Shown here: positions 7,098-9,223 of the stretch, one piece after another
Numbering within the stretch: position 1 is the stretch's first letter
Layout: every line of letters begins with the position of its first letter
DNA from: Streptosporangiaceae bacterium
GTDB lineage: Bacteria > Actinomycetota > Actinomycetes > Streptosporangiales > Streptosporangiaceae
Assembly: GCA_030040475.1 (NCBI GenBank)
Contig: JASHTQ010000441.1
Location: 1-9,223 of the forward strand
Length of the DNA stretch: 9,223 nt
Direction: 5' to 3'
Notes under the pieces: model-generated
What the model was told of the DNA's origin: nothing
Database searches by the model: none
What the model saw: only the letters and a program-made list of their open reading frames with translations
Position numbers and translations under genes: made by a program

Positions 7098-7270
7098 TAC
7101 GCGTTCGGGCCAGCCCCGGAGGACTGTGACGCCGGGCGGGGCGCTCACGCGCTCACCGCAGCCTCGACGGTCAGCCGACGGGCGGGGTGGGCGCGTGCAG
7201 GGTCGGTGGTCTCTTCTGACGAACCCGGCAGCTGCCCGGACATCCCCGCTGCCGTAGCTGGCCCGCCTGA

Positions 7271-7954
7271 CTACCCGCCGTCAGATCGCTCCCGCATGCG
7301 CGCCCGCCGGTCCCGGCGGGCGGGCCTGATCACGGCCACGCCGATGCAAGCGGCGCAGACCGCGTAGCCGCAGCCGCTGACGAGCGTGAACAGCAGTGGG
7401 TGGCCCCAGCCCAGGTGACCGGCGAGGTTTGCCCCTCCACCGCCTGCAACCGCCGCCAGCACGCCCGCGCCGAACCAGCACGGGCCGACCCCGCCCCGGC
7501 GCCGCCACAGGAGCCAGCCCGCGAGGTCGACCAGGGCATAACTCAGCACGGACGACAGGTAGCCCGCCAGGCTCGTGCTGACGGTGAAGATGTCGTAGTA
7601 GATCATGAACGCCAGGATCGCGAGCAAGACCGCCAGCGCCGCCAGGAGGCCGAGGCCGGTGCCCAGCCAGCGGGCGCTCTTGAGCACCCCGTTCTTGCCC
7701 GCTGGGCCGCGGTGAGCCCCCCGGTGGCGGGCCCGGCCCGGCCTCAGGACAGCACCCCGCAGGGTGTCGGCCGCGAACCACAGCATGCGGGACGCGCGGG
7801 CCGCGGCCGGCTTGACCTCCGGATCGCCGAGAATGACCGGCAGCTCAGCCGCCCATTCCTGGTAGCGCTCAGCCCTTGCGGCGGCGGGCAGGTGCCGGGC
7901 GGCGCGGCCCACCATGAACTCGCCCACGCGCAGCAGCCAGCGCTCGCCCCTCAT
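7271..7954 (-). CDS. Four-helix membrane protein paired with a PadR regulator
   Basis: 227 residues, function unknown. The N-terminal 90 residues look cytoplasmic and include ARHLPAAARAERYQEWAAEL (19-38), a short Arg/Glu/Trp motif similar to ones I recall near the N-terminus of actinobacterial membrane proteins encoded beside PadR genes. Four hydrophobic segments follow at about 97-120, 132-150, 158-178 and 185-209, and the protein ends in a basic tail (RPARRDRRARMRER). Its ATG shares one base with the PadR stop (TGATG), so the two are translationally coupled and this protein is the likely target of PadR control. No catalytic or transport motif is visible. A transporter-accessory or stress-related membrane role is only a guess from context. 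Confidence 0.8.
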   Translation of the reverse strand: MRGERWLLRVGEFMVGRAARHLPAAARAERYQEWAAELPVILGDPEVKPAAARASRMLWFAADTLRGAVLRPGRARHRGAHRGPAGKNGVLKSARWLGTGLGLLAALAVLLAILAFMIYYDIFTVSTSLAGYLSSVLSYALVDLAGWLLWRRRGGVGPCWFGAGVLAAVAGGGGANLAGHLGWGHPLLFTLVSGCGYAVCAACIGVAVIRPARRDRRARMRERSDGG

Positions 7955-8271
7955 CACAGGCTCCCCGGGGCCGCGCGGCCGAGCCGAACCGGCGCGCGCG
8001 GCTGGCCGGCCCGGACCTGGGCGAGTTCCAGCCGGGCCACCCGGATGCCCTCGCCGGTCAGCTGGTAATACCGCCGCGGCCGCTCCCCTCCGGCCTGCGG
8101 CGTCTCCCACGCGGAGGTGACCAGTTTCTGGTCCTCCAGCCGGGCCAGCATCGGATACAGCGTGCCGCTGGGCAGCCCGGCCGCTTTCATCAGGTCATAG
8201 CCGTAACGCGGGGCGGCGGGATCTTCAAGGAACGCTCGCAGCACCCGCTGCAGCGGCGCGGTCATCCTCAC
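7954..8271 (-). CDS. PadR-family transcriptional regulator
   Basis: 105 residues, typical of short PadR proteins. The winged helix-turn-helix occupies about residues 5-78. QRVLRAFLEDP leads into YGYDLMKAAGLPSGTLYPMLARLE, the characteristic recognition-helix region, then the wing (ERPRRYYQLTGEGI). A short C-terminal helix follows, and the long dimerisation helix is small or absent. The start is taken as GTG 8271 (MRMT) because a -10 box ends 6 bases before it, which suggests a leaderless message. ATG 8265, two codons on, is the alternative. It is the first gene of a two-gene unit with the membrane protein and probably represses its own promoter through the overlapping palindrome. The inducing ligand is unknown. 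Confidence 0.93.
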   Translation of the reverse strand: MRMTAPLQRVLRAFLEDPAAPRYGYDLMKAAGLPSGTLYPMLARLEDQKLVTSAWETPQAGGERPRRYYQLTGEGIRVARLELAQVRAGQPRAPVRLGRAAPGSL

Positions 8272-8277
8272 GCCTTT

Positions 8278-8293
8278 ATCCTACACATGTAGG
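8278..8293 (-). promoter_or_regulatory. padR promoter -10 overlapped by a palindromic operator
   Basis: On the minus strand TAGGAT (8283-8278) fits TAnnnT and would start transcription at or next to GTG 8271. The palindrome CCTACA-CA-TGTAGG at 8280-8293 covers most of this box. TACA...TGTA half sites are of the kind bound by PadR proteins, so negative autoregulation is likely. Confidence 0.6.
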
Positions 8294-8422
8294 GAACGCA
8301 TGCCGACCCCCGGTTGCCGAGTATGAACCTAGGATCGGCCTCATTCTCGCCGGGACACGGCCCGCCAGGTAGGCCAGCGCGCCAGGGGCTCAAACCATGT
8401 GCGAGCCGCCGGGAGGAGTCCT

Positions 8423-8428
8423 TACCAT
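8423..8428 (+). promoter_or_regulatory. -10 element of the acetyltransferase pseudogene, leaderless start
   Basis: TACCAT fits TAnnnT and ends 6 bases before ATG 8435, so transcription would begin at the start codon. The GGAGGAG at 8412-8418 is too far upstream to serve as a Shine-Dalgarno for this ATG. Confidence 0.4.
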
Positions 8429-8434
8429 CCGGGC

Positions 8435-8889
8435 ATGGAGCGTCGGGAAGAACTTCCTGGCGACAAGGAGGCCGTGCGGGAGATCCACCTGCTGGCGTTC
8501 GGCGACCACGGCGCGGTCGTAGCCGACCTGGTCGATTCGCTGCGGGAAACCATCACGCCGGCCGGTGGCCTCTCGCTGATTGCCCGGCACGACGGGCAGG
8601 TCGCCGGGCACGTCATGTTCGCCCGCAGCCTGCTCGACGCACCCCGGCGGCTGGTCGAGGTGCAGGTGCTCAGCCCGCTGGGAGTGCTGCCCGGTTACCA
8701 GCACCGCGGCATCGGCTCGGCCCTGGTGCGGGAGGGGCTGGCGGACCGTCCCTGCGCATCCCCGACGGCGCCTTCCAGGCGATCAGGCTCCCGGCTTATG
8801 AGCCGTGGATGACCGGGACGCTGGTCTACGCGGAGCCGTTCTGGCGGCACGACTCAGTCGGCCTCCGTGACCCCGCCCCAAGGCAATGA
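8435..8889 (+). pseudogene. GNAT-family N-acetyltransferase, broken by an internal frame-shifting deletion
   Basis: The first part, from ATG 8435, reads as the N-terminal GNAT domain. It has EAVREIHLLAFGDHG, GLSLIARHDGQVAGHVMFARSLLDAPRR, and the acetyl-CoA loop LGVLPGYQHRGIGSALVREGL (Q/RxxGxG/A type). Just after this, near 8741-8745, sense is lost in that frame and resumes in another frame with PSLRIPDGAFQAIRLPAYEPW...LVYAEPFWRHDSVGLRDP to TGA 8887-8889. That is the expected C-terminal end of YhbS-like acetyltransferases. About 35-45 residues that normally connect the two parts (the segment with a GDPGYYxRFGF-like motif) are missing. The gene is therefore a deletion pseudogene, not a simple base-call error. 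An intact copy would have acetylated an unknown small molecule or amine. Confidence 0.85.
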
Positions 8890-8935
8890 AACCGGCATTT
8901 CACCACCTCTCAGGGTGCTGAAACCCCGGTTTCAT
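8886..8935. repeat. 50-base stem-loop made of two TGAAACC-type palindromes
   Basis: Outer arms ATGAAACCGG (8886-8895) and CCGGTTTCAT (8926-8935) pair perfectly. Inner arms TTTCACCACC and GGTGCTGAAA (8898-8907 and 8914-8923) pair with one mismatch, and the loop is TCTCAG. In total 19 of 22 positions pair. It also reads as two 16-base palindromic units, 8887-8902 (imperfect) and 8919-8934 (TGAAACC-CC-GGTTTCA), 32 bases apart. The pseudogene stop lies inside it. It could act as a terminator that insulates mnmA. Confidence 0.75.
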
Positions 8936-8953
8936 GACGCCGCGCAGGCGGCC

Positions 8954-9050
8954 CGACTCAGACGCTCCGCGGGCGCCCGACTCAGGCGCTCCGCGGGCGC
9001 CCGACTCAGACGCCGCGCAGCCGCGCCGACTCAAGCGCCGTCGACGGCGC
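8954..9050. repeat. 24-25-base tandem repeat, four copies, upstream of mnmA
   Basis: Each unit begins with CGACTCA, at 8954, 8978, 9002 and 9027, and a degenerate fifth CGAC is at 9051. The first two units are identical apart from one base (CAGACGCTCC versus CAGGCGCTCC). Later units diverge. Units contain GC-rich self-complementary parts, and the last carries a perfect 16-base palindrome GCGCCGTCGACGGCGC at 9035-9050. It is non-coding and ends 26 bases before the mnmA -10 box. Confidence 0.85.
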
Positions 9051-9076
9051 CGACGGGAGCGGTGGACGGCGGCGCA

Positions 9077-9082
9077 TAGGCT
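9077..9082 (+). promoter_or_regulatory. -10 element of mnmA, leaderless start
   Basis: TAGGCT fits TAnnnT and ends 7 bases before ATG 9090, with no Shine-Dalgarno between, so transcription probably starts at the ATG. The -35 region would fall just after the tandem repeat, with no good TTGACA match. Confidence 0.5.
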
Positions 9083-9089
9083 TGGGCCG

Positions 9090-9223
9090 ATGGGCGGACT
9101 AAGGGTGCTCGCGGCGATGTCGGGCGGGGTGGACTCGGCGACGGCGGCGGCTCGTGCGGTGGACGCGGGTCACGAGGTGACCGGCGTCCACCTGGCGCTG
9201 TCCGCGAACCCGAGGTCCTACCG
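9090..9223 (+). CDS. mnmA: tRNA-specific 2-thiouridylase MnmA (N-terminal fragment, runs off the right edge)
   Basis: Only the first 44 codons are in the window. They read [20 protein letters not shown], then [24 protein letters not shown] (11-16) is the PP-loop that binds ATP in this family, and the [12 protein letters not shown] strand with the following N-P-R-S-Y is typical of actinobacterial MnmA. The enzyme adenylates U34 of tRNA(Lys), tRNA(Glu) and tRNA(Gln) and inserts sulfur from a cysteine desulfurase persulfide. The catalytic cysteines lie beyond the edge. The start is ATG 9090; the internal ATG at residue 10 would cut into the first strand. The cysteine desulfurase 2.5 kb upstream is the likely sulfur donor. 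Confidence 0.9.
   Translation, partial: MGGLRVLAAMSGGVDSATAAARAVDAGHEVTGVHLALSANPRSY

Larger units (their letters stand above)
6554..7270. other. Gene-free, repeat-rich spacer between convergent genes
   Basis: These 717 bases separate the stop of the cysteine desulfurase from the stop of the minus-strand membrane protein. No frame here looks like a protein; all are Pro/Arg/Gly-rich low-complexity translations without a convincing ribosome site. The tract holds inverted repeats around GGAAGATC (6690-6788), a 9-base tandem repeat (6824-6850), degenerate CACGAGCCCCG repeats (6926-7097) and a 10-base palindrome GGCAGCTGCC (7227-7236). It contains no tRNA, transposase or CRISPR-like spacing. Confidence 0.7.

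Noticed and set aside
6327..7257. Open frames on both strands across the repeat-rich spacer
   Set aside because: Pro/Arg/Gly/His-rich translations created by GC-rich repeats; no ribosome site, no family pattern, and both strands are equally open.
7302..7321. Perfect 8-base stem GCCCGCCG/CGGCGGGC as a rho-independent terminator
   Set aside because: It lies inside the 3' coding part of the membrane protein gene (Arg-rich tail) and is a natural product of GC-rich Arg/Ala codons.
8954..9050. CRISPR array or coding repeat in the 24-25-base tandem array
   Set aside because: Units are contiguous with no unique spacers, and the 24/24/25 spacing breaks any reading frame.

Overview
The window is high-GC DNA with strongly GC-biased third codon positions, Shine-Dalgarno-led genes next to apparently leaderless ones, and the gene set of an actinomycete. 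The order etfB, etfA, cysteine desulfurase, mnmA is the one I recall from mycobacteria (fixA, fixB, an iscS-like gene, trmU) and other Actinobacteria. I cannot name the genus.

Left third (1-3182, minus strand): a two-gene surface-polysaccharide cassette. A membrane-embedded processive family 2 glycosyltransferase (hyaluronan synthase / NodC / Alg8 type) lies upstream of a right-handed parallel beta-helix protein. That protein has a hydrophobic N-terminal anchor and a second membrane segment near its C-terminus, and it runs off the left edge. The synthase frame has no stop before the next gene and stays open about 630 bases into it.

Middle (3183-6553, plus strand): a 338-base divergent regulatory region with an AT-rich island leads into etfB-etfA, the two subunits of an electron transfer flavoprotein. 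Next comes a group I cysteine desulfurase with its own likely leaderless promoter. Its probable partner is mnmA, whose first 44 codons start at 9090. Together the pair would supply sulfur for 2-thiouridine at the wobble position of tRNA.

Right third (6554-9089): these two usually adjacent sulfur-transfer genes are separated by about 2.5 kb of accessory DNA. It holds a 717-base gene-free tract rich in inverted, tandem and dispersed repeats, and a minus-strand PadR regulator / membrane protein pair with a palindromic operator. After these come a GNAT acetyltransferase pseudogene with an internal frame-shifting deletion, a 50-base hairpin containing two TGAAACC-type palindromes, and a 24-25-base tandem repeat ending just before the mnmA promoter.

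I found no CRISPR array, tRNA, rRNA, transposase or complete mobile element. The best candidates for something under-described are the synthase / doubly anchored beta-helix pair with its overlapping reading frames, and the repeat-rich insertion between the cysteine desulfurase and mnmA.
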